64,000 nt of DNA from Bacillota bacterium (GTDB lineage: Bacteria; Bacillota; Clostridia; Oscillospirales; Acutalibacteraceae). A program made the position numbers and the translations under genes. Below the pieces are notes generated by a model. That model saw nothing but the letters and a program-made list of their open reading frames with translations, did not search any database and had not been told where the DNA came from. Of the stretch, positions 16,309-25,332 are shown one piece after another (position 1 is the first letter of the stretch; the number at the start of each line of letters is the position of its first letter). The DNA lies in the NCBI GenBank assembly GCA_023416955.1, contig JAEZGM010000012.1, positions 1-64,000 on the forward strand, in the 5' to 3' direction.

Positions 16309-17255
16309 TGATTGTCTTTTCCTCCTGCCCACATTTGAATCATTGAAAGAATTACAATCAGAATCACTACGACGAACGCGACCGCGCTTGCATAGCCGAA
16401 ATTGGGTGTATATTTGAAGCACAGATTATAGATGTACTGTGAAATTGTGACGGTTCCGTTTGCCGGTCCGCCTTGTGTGATATTTTGTACTTCGTCAAAG
16501 AGCTGCAGCGTGCCGATGGTTGACGTGATGGAAGTAAACAAAATAATGGGTTTGAGCAGCGGCACGGTCATTTTGGAAAATTTCTGTACGGCGTTTGCAC
16601 CGTCAATCTCTGCCGCTTCATAAATACTGGGCTCAATATTTTGCATACCGGATAAATAAAATATCATGTTATACCCTGTCCAGCGCCATGTGATCGAAAT
16701 AATGATCAATACCTTGGCCCAGAAAGAGTCTGTTGTCCACAGAATGGGGGATAAGCCGATATGAGAAAGCATCTGGTTGAAAAGTCCGTCGTTAGAGAAA
16801 ATGTTCTTCATGATAAGCGAATAGGAAACCAGGGAAGTGATGCAGGGTAAAAAGATCGCAATGCGGAAAAAGCTGCGCGCTTTCAGATTTTTGTCATTCA
16901 ATATGACAGAAATGATGAGCGCGAAGATAATCATGATCGGAACCTGAATAATAAGATAAATAAAAGTATTGCCGAAGGCCTTGAGAACCGTTTGATCGCT
17001 CAGAATGCGCTGATAGTTAATCAGACCGCCAAAATGCATGTTTACACCTTTTCCGGTCTGAAAGGACATAACCAGCGCGCCAATCATGGGAATAAATACG
17101 AAAATGGTGATCAGAACGATGCTCAAAGAAACAAAAATCCAGCCCCAGCGGTTCGTTCTCCTGTCGAGGCTGTGTTTGACCGGTTTTTGCGGCCGGCTTT
17201 CTTTTTGCAAAATTTTTTCCGGGCGGGCGGTAGTCTGGGCATAATTGTCGTTCAC
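16305..17255 (-). CDS. sugar ABC transporter permease (MalF type)
   Basis: The 316-residue protein has an N-terminal cytosolic tail, six membrane helices and the EAA loop YEAAEIDGANAVQKFSKMTVPLLKP. It forms the channel heterodimer with the next permease. AAGGAGG lies eight bases before the GTG at 17255 (MNDNYAQTTARPEK), so that start is preferred over 17300. It lies 70 bases after the binding-protein gene. CUT1 family members import oligosaccharides; the GH35 gene in the same operon suggests beta-galactosides. Confidence 0.9.
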   Translation of the reverse strand: MNDNYAQTTARPEKILQKESRPQKPVKHSLDRRTNRWGWIFVSLSIVLITIFVFIPMIGALVMSFQTGKGVNMHFGGLINYQRILSDQTVLKAFGNTFIYLIIQVPIMIIFALIISVILNDKNLKARSFFRIAIFLPCITSLVSYSLIMKNIFSNDGLFNQMLSHIGLSPILWTTDSFWAKVLIIISITWRWTGYNMIFYLSGMQNIEPSIYEAAEIDGANAVQKFSKMTVPLLKPIILFTSITSTIGTLQLFDEVQNITQGGPANGTVTISQYIYNLCFKYTPNFGYASAVAFVVVILIVILSMIQMWAGGKDNQ

Positions 17256-17325
17256 GCGAGAAACCTCCTTAAAAGAGCGGCCGTTGCCATTTGCCGGCAA
17301 TGGTCGCTCCGTGTTCTATTGTTTA

Positions 17326-18669
17326 TTAGCCTGCCGCGGAAACGATGCCTTCCACTTCAGTCTGAGCACCCTTCAAAGCGTCATCAACCGATGTCCCTTT
17401 TATAATGCTCTGAACTGTTTCTGTCATTTTGCTCTCAATATCATAGGTGGAGGTGCCGTAGTTGACTGCCGGAATCTGATTTGTCCACTGTGCAAAATCC
17501 TTGTATATGGTCTGGTTGCTGAAGAAAGCGTCGGGAGCACTCACGTTTTTGCCCGAAGACGCGCCCTTGAAAGTGCTGACAAGGCTGATATCCTTGCACA
17601 GACTGTCAAGCAGATCGGTATCGGAAGCAAACGTCTTGCTCAGAAAGTCCTTTGCGGTGTCTTTGCCGGCCACTTTGTCGATTACGTACCAGCTGGCGCC
17701 GCCGCAGTTTGAAGCGTTTACCGAACCGGAAACATCAGACATTTTTGGGAAAGCGGCAATTGCCCATTTCCCGGACTGATCGGCGGCCTTCTTGATGCTG
17801 GAAGCATACCAGCAGCCCTGTACCGCAGTGGCAACCTTGCCCCCGTTTACAGCGGCAACGCCTGCGTCCCAGCCGGAAGCGGTAACTGTAATGCCATCAG
17901 TCTGCATCTGCTTGTATAGGGTGAGCGCTTTTTTCAGTGCGGCGTTGCCGGAAATGTCAGCTTTGCCGTTGGCGTCCACATACCACTTGCCTGCGGACTG
18001 CATCATCATGCGGATCAAGCCGAGGTCGTTCGGGTCGACGGAAATCATTGCGGTTCCGGTCTTTGCCTTGACGGCTTTACCGATTTCAATGAATTTGTCC
18101 CAGGTCAGGTTCTGCATGTCGGAAGTCTTGTAACCGGCCTTTTCAATCAAGTCGGTACGATAAAAAATACAGGCGACGCCGCTGTCAAACGGAACGCCGT
18201 AAACCTTCCCGTCCTGTGTCATAGTCGTCAGCTTGTAATTCATGAACTGCTCCGGTTTTGTGACGCCGGTAAGGTCACTGAGCGTACCCGGGTAAGATTT
18301 CAGGTAATTCTGAATGCGATAATCCTCAATCAGAACAATATTGGGCATCCCTTCCACATTTCCGGATTCAAACGCTGTGTTCAGCTTTGCCACAATATCA
18401 TTTTGCGCCATGCTGACGACATCCACGGTGACGCCGGGGTTTGTTTTCGCGTAAACCGCTTTCGCCTCATTAGCTGCTTTGACATTGAAGGTATCGTCCC
18501 AAGCCCAAATGGTAATTTTCTTTGCAGTATCTGTGCCGGTCGCAGATGATGCCTGAGAATTTGCCGCTGAAGAAGCAGCGGAACTGGTTTGGCTTCCTCC
18601 GCCGCAGGCGGCCAGGCTGACCAGCATGGCCGCGCTTAATAAAGTTGCCGTAATACGTTTCAGTTTCAT
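17326..18669 (-). CDS. sugar ABC transporter substrate-binding lipoprotein
   Basis: The 447-residue protein begins with a lipoprotein signal (KRITATLLSAAMLVSLAAC, lipobox LAAC). A Ser/Ala-rich linker and a two-lobed extracellular solute-binding domain of the MalE/UgpB type follow (IWAWDDTFNVKAANEAKAVYAKTNPGVTVDVV). It captures sugar outside the membrane for the two downstream permeases. ATG follows TAGGAGG. The YesM/YesN pair upstream is the probable activator. A promoter is likely in the 148-base gap before it but is not clear-cut. Confidence 0.92.
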   Translation of the reverse strand: MKLKRITATLLSAAMLVSLAACGGGSQTSSAASSAANSQASSATGTDTAKKITIWAWDDTFNVKAANEAKAVYAKTNPGVTVDVVSMAQNDIVAKLNTAFESGNVEGMPNIVLIEDYRIQNYLKSYPGTLSDLTGVTKPEQFMNYKLTTMTQDGKVYGVPFDSGVACIFYRTDLIEKAGYKTSDMQNLTWDKFIEIGKAVKAKTGTAMISVDPNDLGLIRMMMQSAGKWYVDANGKADISGNAALKKALTLYKQMQTDGITVTASGWDAGVAAVNGGKVATAVQGCWYASSIKKAADQSGKWAIAAFPKMSDVSGSVNASNCGGASWYVIDKVAGKDTAKDFLSKTFASDTDLLDSLCKDISLVSTFKGASSGKNVSAPDAFFSNQTIYKDFAQWTNQIPAVNYGTSTYDIESKMTETVQSIIKGTSVDDALKGAQTEVEGIVSAAG

Positions 18670-18817
18670 TAGTGACTCCTCCTAAAATTTTGTGCCTATA
18701 CACATCTATTCTTTCACTGTTTCACCATTTTATCACGATGTATACAAAATCAATAGGACTTATTTAGGATATATTAGTACTCTTTTTAGGAGATGTCACT
18801 ATGCTGAACTGTTTCTA

Positions 18818-20626
18818 TTAGGACAAATTATTGATATTCGGATTTTTTTCGGATGGGACCGGTTCCGAATCGGCGGGAAGCGTTACTTTTATCTCGGTAC
18901 CGTGCCCGGGTTCACTGAAAATACCGACGCCGTATTGATCCCCGAAAAGCAAATGAATACGTGCGTTTACATTTCGAATCCCGATGGAGTGACCGGTGGA
19001 CTCCGGTTTGCCGGAAAGCAGTTCATCGGCTTTGCTCTGCGGCATTCCAACACCGTCGTCAATGATTTCACACACCAGATTTTCACCGTGGCAGTCTATG
19101 AATACAGAGATCACGCCCTGCTGCCTGTTTGTAAAGGCGTGGAAAAAAGAGTTTTCCAGAAAAGGCTGCAGCAGCAGTTTCGGTATGAAACAATCCGCCG
19201 CGCTGGGGCTTAGAAAAATATCGGTGTGGATTTTCTGACCAAAGCGGATTTTTTGCAAAAATACATAGTTTTTTAGGTTTTCCACTTCTTCGGCGACCGG
19301 GATAAGGTCATGGCTTCCGCTGATCGTGTTGCGCAGAAGAAGGGTAAAGGTATCAATTGCCTGTACTGCTTTCTGAAAGTCCTTCTGCCAGATCAGCCAT
19401 TTGACGGATGTCAATGTATTGTATATAAAATGAGGATTGATCTGCATTTGCAGTGTGTGAACTTCCATTTGGCGCTTATCCTTCTCCATTTGTAAAAGCG
19501 CGTGAACAAAATGGTTCAGGTTTTCAATCATCACGCTGAACGCGGAGGACAGCTGCCGTACCTCGTAACCGCCTTCGACAATTTCAATATGATCGGGCAG
19601 CCCTTCCCTGGTGACACTTTCCATCGTGTGAACCAGTTGGTTAATCGGCTGGGTGATCTGCCGGATAAAAATAAATACGGTGATCAGTACCAGAACGGTA
19701 ACTACAAGGCAGATTACCAAAATGTAGGCTGTTCCGCTCATTTCGTTCAGGGCGCGTGTATAGTCAAAGGCACTGATAATGTGCAGATTCCACCGCGGCA
19801 TGGTGCGTGCAAGTACAAGGGACGGTTTATCCTGCAGTCGCGTATAGCGGCTGGTTTCTTTGTTTGCATCCATATCGCTGATAATCTGCGCGAGCTGCCC
19901 GTTTTTGGTTCCTACAATTGCATTGTCCGGGGAAGAAACGATTATACCGGTATCGTCGAGAAGCATCAGATTGTTTGTGTTATTACTCAGAGCATCAAAA
20001 AAGGCCTGCAAATCCTTTTGCCTCATGACAACGTAGGCGAATCCGTACGCGGTCTGGGATCCGGGATAAGTCAGGGCCTTCAGTGCGATAAAAGCGCTGC
20101 TGTCTTTGGAACGCTGTGTGATTCCTTTTTCGACATAACGATATAGAATCTGATTGGGATGCTTGCGCGCGTCCTGGGTAATTTTGCTGTTCAGAAGTTC
20201 CTGTACAGGCATTGAAAGGCTGGATTGATTGCTGATGTAGCTGCGCCCATTTACCCCGACTACGGCAATATCGTAAAACGTGTCCGGTTTCACGGTATTC
20301 AGCTGCTTAATCATATCATAAACCTGCAGGAAAGTCTGGGTGCTGTCCTGGTCTGACCGAAGATATTGGGAAAACGCCCAGCTGCTGTTAATCGTCAGTT
20401 CCACGTCGGTTATTTTGTCGTTCATGGATTCCATATTTGCCTGTACCGTCGCCATGATCTGTTCATTTGACCGGTTCATCGTTTCTATATATCCCTGCCT
20501 GGTGGTGTGGAAAGCCGCGCCCAGCGTAAAAACCGAAACAGCCAGTACGCCTGATACCACGGCATACGCAATTTTCATAAACAGGCTGCCCGGGTACATG
20601 GCACGAATCCGCTTTGTGAAGTTCAT
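18818..20626 (-). CDS. YesM-type sensor histidine kinase
   Basis: The 602-residue membrane kinase has a first helix near residue 17-38, a large extracellular dCache-like sensor, a second helix (AYILVICLVVTVLVLITVFIFI), HAMP, then the LytS/YesM His-kinase motif QINPHFIYNTLTSVKWL carrying the phospho-acceptor histidine. An ATPase domain follows (DDGVGMP, GIGIRNVNARIHLLFG). Its gene begins six bases after the YesN gene ends. It probably senses an extracellular carbohydrate or the loaded binding protein and controls the adjacent transporter and beta-galactosidase genes. Confidence 0.92.
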   Translation of the reverse strand: MNFTKRIRAMYPGSLFMKIAYAVVSGVLAVSVFTLGAAFHTTRQGYIETMNRSNEQIMATVQANMESMNDKITDVELTINSSWAFSQYLRSDQDSTQTFLQVYDMIKQLNTVKPDTFYDIAVVGVNGRSYISNQSSLSMPVQELLNSKITQDARKHPNQILYRYVEKGITQRSKDSSAFIALKALTYPGSQTAYGFAYVVMRQKDLQAFFDALSNNTNNLMLLDDTGIIVSSPDNAIVGTKNGQLAQIISDMDANKETSRYTRLQDKPSLVLARTMPRWNLHIISAFDYTRALNEMSGTAYILVICLVVTVLVLITVFIFIRQITQPINQLVHTMESVTREGLPDHIEIVEGGYEVRQLSSAFSVMIENLNHFVHALLQMEKDKRQMEVHTLQMQINPHFIYNTLTSVKWLIWQKDFQKAVQAIDTFTLLLRNTISGSHDLIPVAEEVENLKNYVFLQKIRFGQKIHTDIFLSPSAADCFIPKLLLQPFLENSFFHAFTNRQQGVISVFIDCHGENLVCEIIDDGVGMPQSKADELLSGKPESTGHSIGIRNVNARIHLLFGDQYGVGIFSEPGHGTEIKVTLPADSEPVPSEKNPNINNLS

Positions 20627-20632
20627 ACTCGT

Positions 20633-22186
20633 TTATTCTCCTGACTTACTGTACTTTCGGCGGTACTCTCGCGGCGTGGTTCCGGTCATTTTTTTAAATA
20701 CACGGGTAAAGTAGCTCTGGTCGGTGTAGCCCACGGTTTCGCATACGCCGGACACGGAAAGTGTTCCCTGCCGAAGCAGCTCGGCTGCGTGGCGAATACG
20801 CTCCTTATTCAGGTATTCGCTGAAACCTTCCTTATGGTGGGTGTGGAAATAGGAAGAGAGGTAGGAATAGTTGAAGCTGAACTGCTGCGCAAGGCTTGCA
20901 AGTGTCAGCGGTTCGTTATAATGGCTGTCAATATAGGCTAAAATATTCTGTATGGTGCTGCTGCGGGAGTCAACCCCGTATTTCTGTACAATTGCAAGAA
21001 AATCTGCCTGCAGAATAGCGAAAGCCTGCGCGAAATCCTCCGCGTAGGAGCAGGCGTAAATTTTGATCAGGCATTCCCGCTTCAGGTAAGAAAGGCTGTC
21101 TGCGTTGAGCCCCTGATCTTCCAAGACGGAGATCATCTGATACCACGCGTTCTGTGCCAGCGCTTTTAACTCCATTTCATCCAGTGACCGTTCGGAAAGC
21201 ACTTTGTTTACATAATTCTCAAGAAAATTCAGCGCATTTTCCACCTGCAGTGTCCGCAGTAATCTTGTATAATCCGTCATGTCGAATTTGTCGGCGGGCT
21301 TTGATTCGTAAAATTCTTCCGCAGTCAGAAAATGTTTTCCTTTATAGTAGAAATACTGATCCAAATTTGTCAGAAATGTGCCGTTGTAAGTTTCTTTTAG
21401 CAGTGTAGGGCCGGAAAACACCCGGCTGGAGGCATAAAAAACGCGCGGCTCCTGACGGGCAATCGCCGCCGTAATACGGTGCAGCGCGTTAAGAACTAAC
21501 TCCCTTTCAGTGTGGGCAAAATTCACAATCAGGAGCAGAATGGATTCATTTACAATCAGATGCACATAGGTGAATTCCGCAAGTGCGTCTTCCGTGCCGG
21601 CGGAAAGTAGCTTTTCCTGTCTTTCCATGGCGGATGCATCCTGACTGAAAATGCGTGCAATGTCCATACCCGCCATGATGAAATCGGATTTTTGAAAGGC
21701 ATCTTGCAGCTGTTTTCGAATATCTTCTCCGGAAAAACCGGACAGTATTTGCTCTACGCACACCGCAAGAGATACGTTCCGGCGGCCCCGCAGCGTCAAC
21801 CCGGGAATATGCGCCGATACCTGCTTCATAGTTTTCAGCAGTTCCTCGGGATTCAGAGTCGGCTTCAGAATATAGTCCACGGCGCCGCTTTGAAAAGAAT
21901 CGCGTACATAATCGAAATCGCTGTAACTGCTGAGTACGACCAGCTGAATTTCCGGGTACTCCGATCTTATTTTTTTCTCAAGCTCTAAACCGTCCATAAC
22001 CGGCATTACAATGTCGGTAAGCACAATATGCGGCTTGAGCTTTTCCACAAGCTCAAGGGCGTCCTTTCCATTGCTGGCTTCTCCTACGATTTCGAAGCCC
22101 TCCGCGTTCCAGTCCACCATATTGCGGATACCCTGACGGGTAATATATTCATCTTCCGCAATAAGCACTCTGCACAAACTATCCAA
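20633..22186 (-). CDS. YesN-type response regulator with AraC domain
   Basis: The 517-residue regulator has a receiver domain (phospho-acceptor D58 in VLTDIVMPVMDG, residues 1-125), a long middle region, and a C-terminal AraC/XylS double helix-turn-helix (IQNILAYIDSHYNEPLTLASLAQQF...VCETVGYTDQSYFTRVFKKMTGTTPREYRRKY). It is the first gene of the minus-strand YesN-YesM-SBP-permease-permease-GH35 series and the likely transcriptional activator of the sugar genes. It is cognate to the kinase encoded immediately downstream. Confidence 0.92.
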   Translation of the reverse strand: MDSLCRVLIAEDEYITRQGIRNMVDWNAEGFEIVGEASNGKDALELVEKLKPHIVLTDIVMPVMDGLELEKKIRSEYPEIQLVVLSSYSDFDYVRDSFQSGAVDYILKPTLNPEELLKTMKQVSAHIPGLTLRGRRNVSLAVCVEQILSGFSGEDIRKQLQDAFQKSDFIMAGMDIARIFSQDASAMERQEKLLSAGTEDALAEFTYVHLIVNESILLLIVNFAHTERELVLNALHRITAAIARQEPRVFYASSRVFSGPTLLKETYNGTFLTNLDQYFYYKGKHFLTAEEFYESKPADKFDMTDYTRLLRTLQVENALNFLENYVNKVLSERSLDEMELKALAQNAWYQMISVLEDQGLNADSLSYLKRECLIKIYACSYAEDFAQAFAILQADFLAIVQKYGVDSRSSTIQNILAYIDSHYNEPLTLASLAQQFSFNYSYLSSYFHTHHKEGFSEYLNKERIRHAAELLRQGTLSVSGVCETVGYTDQSYFTRVFKKMTGTTPREYRRKYSKSGE

Positions 22187-22357
22187 TTGATATCTCCCCC
22201 TATGAGGCAGCTTCTGCCGTCTCTTGAATTTTACTATAAAAGTAAAATGAGTTCAATGCTGATTTTATGTCAAATGCACAATTGGGCAGAAAGACTTTAG
22301 CCAGAATGAATATCACAGCATGAATTTCGGGATTGTCAAATTTTTCAGTCGGGATAA

Positions 22358-22462
22358 TATAGTCATTTCATTTGAAAACAGAACCAATCAACAAGCGCGA
22401 AATCCATCTATCAAAGATTTTGCGCTTACTTCTTGGATGCTTTCTTAAGTGAACTGACTATA
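22358..22462. mobile_element. MITE copy 1 (TATAGTCA ends, 105 bp)
   Basis: Ends TATAGTCATTTCATTTGAAAACA and, inverted, TATAGTCAGTTCACTTAAGAAAGC form terminal inverted repeats of about 23 bp. The centre holds AAGCGCGAAATC/GATTTTGCGCTT. Related copies are at 23092-23189 and 29132-29202. TA-rich ends suggest a TA target, as for IS630/Tc1-type elements. Confidence 0.65.
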
Positions 22463-22466
22463 TGAT

Positions 22467-23051
22467 TTACAGTTTTTCTGAAATCAGTCTCGCCGCCTGC
22501 TCCGCACAGAGGCGGTATCCCTGTTCCGTAAGATGGAGCCTGTCTTCACATTTATAGCGGTTTTTATCCTGCAGCATCAGGGTGTAAAGGTCGTTTACGG
22601 TTATTTTCTGTTCAGCCATCAGATTTTTTGCGGCTTCATTATATTTCAGAACCCATTCGTTGTTATAAGAGATTTTTATACCGGTACCTGTGTTGTCAAT
22701 GGCAGTGCCGGTTTCCAGAATCGGGGTGGTCGTCGCAAAAATAATTTCGGCACCATTGCGCCGGATTTCCCCCATAATTCGTTTCAGAAAATGGATATAT
22801 TCGTCAACAGGGTGCATTGCGTCTGTCATGGGAGCTTCCACATTCATGTCCCAATAACCGTTATTCCAATGGACAACGTCGAATTTTCCGTATTTTTTGA
22901 AAAGCTGATTTGCCTGCCAAAGGGTGTAGGCCGCGAAACGCCCGTTGTCATTCTCATCGTAATAAACGGTGCACCGGTCGTTTAAAAGTTCCCGGACATA
23001 GTCCTGATACCCCATACGGATCGAATCCCCTAATAAAAGAACTTTTTTCAA
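22467..23051 (-). CDS. SGNH/GDSL-family hydrolase
   Basis: The 194-residue protein has block I GDSIRMG near the N-terminus (nucleophile Ser), an HWNNGYWD segment matching the block with the oxyanion asparagine, and a C-terminal DRLHL that supplies the catalytic Asp-x-x-His. No signal peptide is present, so it acts in the cytosol. Related enzymes remove acetyl or other ester groups from carbohydrates. Copies of the same MITE lie on both sides, which isolates it from its neighbours. Its substrate is unknown. Confidence 0.8.
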   Translation of the reverse strand: MKKVLLLGDSIRMGYQDYVRELLNDRCTVYYDENDNGRFAAYTLWQANQLFKKYGKFDVVHWNNGYWDMNVEAPMTDAMHPVDEYIHFLKRIMGEIRRNGAEIIFATTTPILETGTAIDNTGTGIKISYNNEWVLKYNEAAKNLMAEQKITVNDLYTLMLQDKNRYKCEDRLHLTEQGYRLCAEQAARLISEKL

Positions 23052-23091
23052 TTGTTATCTCCTCCATAAATTCCAGTGTTTTTTTATCCGG

Positions 23092-23189
23092 ATTATGTTT
23101 GAAAACATAACAAAACACCAAGCGTAAAATCCATAGACCAAAGATTTTACGCTTGTTTCTCGGATGTTTTCTAAAGTTAGCTGACTATA
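23092..23189. mobile_element. MITE copy 2, left end degenerate
   Basis: Shares with copy 1 the core AAGCGTAAAATCCATAGACC / GATTTTACGCTT, then CGGATGTTTTCTAAAGTTAG and the terminal CTGACTATA. The left end keeps TTTGAAAACA but has lost the TATAGTCA tip. Confidence 0.6.
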
Positions 23190-23207
23190 AAGAGTAATAC
23201 GCGAAAT

Positions 23208-24071
23208 TTACAGCAGCTTGTTTGCGATTGCCTGTGTTGTACACTTTTTGTTATAATCACAGGAAATATGGTTCCTTTTAAAATATTCGGTATATAAAAC
23301 ATCCAGTAAATAAAGCTGCGCGACCCGCGAAGAAAGAGAGCCGCCCTGAAAGGGCCCTTCGTTTGCGCCGCACAGCAGTACAATATCGGCATAGGCGGTA
23401 AGCGGGGACTCCGCATAGCGTGTAATACAGATGGTTTTCGCCCGGTTCTGTTTTGCGCGCTTCAGTATTTCTATCATATCCTTTGTGGAGCCGGAGTAGG
23501 AAAAAGCAATGGCAAGATCCTGCTCGCCCAGCAGCGCCGACGCCATAGCCTGCATGTGGGAATCCAGTGTAAACATAATGTTGGGCATGATGCGCGAAAA
23601 TTTGTTCTTGGCCTCGTTTGCCATAATAGCGGAGGAGCCGACGCCAAAAAAGTGAATCATGCGCGCATTTTCTATCATGTCGGTCGCAGTACGAATATCC
23701 TCCGTATTGATCATGTCAAACGTTTGATTCAGCGCCGTGATGTCGGTGCTGAGCAGCTTGCGGCAAACTTCTTCTGACGAATCGCTGATGTTGATTTCGT
23801 CGGAAAGCGTCATGTTGTTGATGCTGTCCGTGCTGCTCAAAGACTGCGCCAAAGTCATCTTGAAATCCTGATAGCCGTTCAGCTTCAGCGTTCTGCAAAA
23901 GCGAAACACAGTGGTATCGCCGACTCCGCAGCGCTGCGCAAGATCGGTAATAGACATATACATGGCGTCGCGCGGGGACTCCATGACAAAGTTCGCTACT
24001 TTGCGCTCGGCCTTGGTAAAAATCTTTTCGCTTCCTTGAATTTTTGAGAAAATATCCTGCGGCATTTTCAC
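23208..24071 (-). CDS. RpiR/MurR-family transcriptional regulator
   Basis: The 287-residue protein has an N-terminal RpiR-type helix-turn-helix (FTKAERKVANFVMESPRDAMYMSITDLAQRCGVGDTTVFRFCRTLKLNGYQDFK) and a C-terminal SIS domain (ARMIHFFGVGSSAIMANEAKNKF, IAFSYSGSTKDMIEILKRAK) that binds sugar phosphates. It regulates sugar or amino-sugar catabolism genes. AAAGGAG precedes the ATG. The C-terminal remnant of a ROK-type kinase gene ends just upstream, which suggests the regulator once formed an operon with that kinase. Confidence 0.9.
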   Translation of the reverse strand: MKMPQDIFSKIQGSEKIFTKAERKVANFVMESPRDAMYMSITDLAQRCGVGDTTVFRFCRTLKLNGYQDFKMTLAQSLSSTDSINNMTLSDEINISDSSEEVCRKLLSTDITALNQTFDMINTEDIRTATDMIENARMIHFFGVGSSAIMANEAKNKFSRIMPNIMFTLDSHMQAMASALLGEQDLAIAFSYSGSTKDMIEILKRAKQNRAKTICITRYAESPLTAYADIVLLCGANEGPFQGGSLSSRVAQLYLLDVLYTEYFKRNHISCDYNKKCTTQAIANKLL

Positions 24072-24082
24072 TCAGCTCCTTT

Positions 24083-24145
24083 TTATCGCTTTCGGGCCAT
24101 ATGGATAACGCCCAGCAGACCCGCCGTATTGCCAAGCGCGGGTAC
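24083..24145 (-). pseudogene. C-terminal remnant of a ROK-family sugar kinase
   Basis: Read on the minus strand, 20 codons encode VPALGNTAGLLGVIHMARKR and then TAA, twelve bases before the ATG of the RpiR gene. The GNTAGLLG segment is typical of the C-terminus of ROK kinases. A TAG in frame two codons upstream and non-coding sequence beyond show that the rest is gone. A transposon-end-like motif (24203-24221) lies close by, so a deletion linked to an insertion element is plausible. Confidence 0.6.
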
Positions 24146-24148
24146 CCT

Positions 24149-24506
24149 CTATTTATAAGGTCTAGAAATAGACTAGGCTTTGGAGTTTGCATACACGCTC
24201 TAGGGCTTGTTTGTAAAATGGTTATCCGTCAGCACTCTGCCGCCCATTGCAGCATTTGTTGGAGATTCCACAATTTTATTTTTTTATTATATACTGGTGA
24301 AAATATTTTTTAGTTTATCTTTGGAATATTCGTAATAAAAATTATAAATTGTCACTAAGGGCATAAAACCAATAATATTTTGTAGTTAATTTGCAATTTA
24401 TAAAAATTATTCGAATAAAATTTCGTTTTTATAATATAAAATTAGATATATAAAAATTTTTTCCAAAGCGATGTTATAGCCTATCCTAAATTTTCTACTG
24501 TAGAAT
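24149..24506. other. AT-rich gap upstream of the ROK remnant
   Basis: Holds GGGCTTGTTTGTAAAATGG (24203-24221), similar to ends seen near 15313 and 29589, then about 180 bases of very AT-rich sequence (24301-24480). No gene, terminator or convincing promoter could be assigned. Confidence 0.5.
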
Positions 24507-24881
24507 TTATGAGCGTGGAAAATATGCGTCAGGGGCCATCGCTTTCGGCAGAGTGATACGGTAGCTTTGGTCAATCATGGCCCGAAGCTCGTCCTCCGGT
24601 ACGTCGGCGCTGATATACACGGTATTCCAATGCTCTTTATTCATGTGATAAGCCGGTGTTACCCCGCGATAGGCCTGACGAAGAAAATCCGCCTGCATCG
24701 GCTCGCATTTCAGATTGACACAAAGCCCGCCGCGCTCATAAATGAACGCAAAGCTGCGTTTGTTCGAGCGGTGGCGAATCACCGCCCAAGCGCCCGCGGC
24801 ATCGGGGCTGTCATCGAACGGGTAGTCTTCGTAAGCGTCGGTGTACGTCAGACAATAATCGATCAGTTCCTGCCGTGTCAT
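24507..24881 (-). CDS. MmcQ/YjbR-family protein
   Basis: The 124-residue protein matches the MmcQ/YjbR family, a double-wing fold related to DNA-binding proteins. It shows MTRQELIDYCLTYTDAYEDYPF, the strand FAFIYERGGLCVNLKCEP and the C-terminal HWNTVYI...LRAMIDQSYRITLPK. The biochemical role of this family is not established. GGGAGG decides the ATG at 24881 over one six codons upstream. It overlaps the stop codon of the ArsC-like gene by four bases, indicating coupled translation. A second family member is at 39333-39719. Confidence 0.8.
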   Translation of the reverse strand: MTRQELIDYCLTYTDAYEDYPFDDSPDAAGAWAVIRHRSNKRSFAFIYERGGLCVNLKCEPMQADFLRQAYRGVTPAYHMNKEHWNTVYISADVPEDELRAMIDQSYRITLPKAMAPDAYFPRS

Positions 24882-25228
24882 CGAAATGCAGCCTCCCATT
24901 CAGACTGTTTGAACCCGACAAGGACAAGCCCGTCGCCCACGAGAATGGGGCGTTTGACGAGCATGCCGTCGGTGGAGAGCAGCGCAAACTGCTCGTCCTC
25001 GCTCATGGACGGGAGTTTGTCTTTCAGGTTCAGCGCCTTGTACTGCAGCCCGCTGGTGTTGAAAAAGCGTTTCAGAGGCAAGCCGCTCAACGCATGCCAC
25101 CGTCGCAGCTCCGTTTCGGATGGGCTTTCTAGTTTGATGTCACGAAGGGTATAAGAAATATCGGCTTCATTCAGCCATTTCTGCGCCTTTGCGCAGGTCG
25201 TGCATTTTGGGTAACAGATGAACAGCAT
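24878..25228 (-). CDS. ArsC/Spx-family protein
   Basis: The 116-residue thioredoxin-fold protein has the CxxC pair C9-T-T-C12 close to the N-terminus (YPKCTTCAKAQKWL). The family pattern TSGLQYKALNLKDKLPSMSEDEQFALLSTDGMLVKRPIL follows, with the conserved K-R-P. Members are arsenate reductase-like proteins or Spx/MgsR-type redox regulators. No ars operon genes are nearby, so a redox-related role is more likely than arsenate resistance. The gene is translationally coupled to the MmcQ/YjbR gene that follows. Confidence 0.82.
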   Translation of the reverse strand: MLFICYPKCTTCAKAQKWLNEADISYTLRDIKLESPSETELRRWHALSGLPLKRFFNTSGLQYKALNLKDKLPSMSEDEQFALLSTDGMLVKRPILVGDGLVLVGFKQSEWEAAFR

Positions 25229-25332
25229 GGGAAGTCCTCCAAATTGTATTGATATATAGATTCTAAATTTAACTCTGATTCATTTCATAAAGCATCGGAT
25301 ACCCGAAGTGTTCCCTTCGTTCGAATCCGGCT

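Noticed and set aside
24301..24480. Very AT-rich stretch as a possible replication origin
   Set aside because: No DnaA boxes, iterons or replication genes are nearby; it is more likely ordinary intergenic or decayed DNA.
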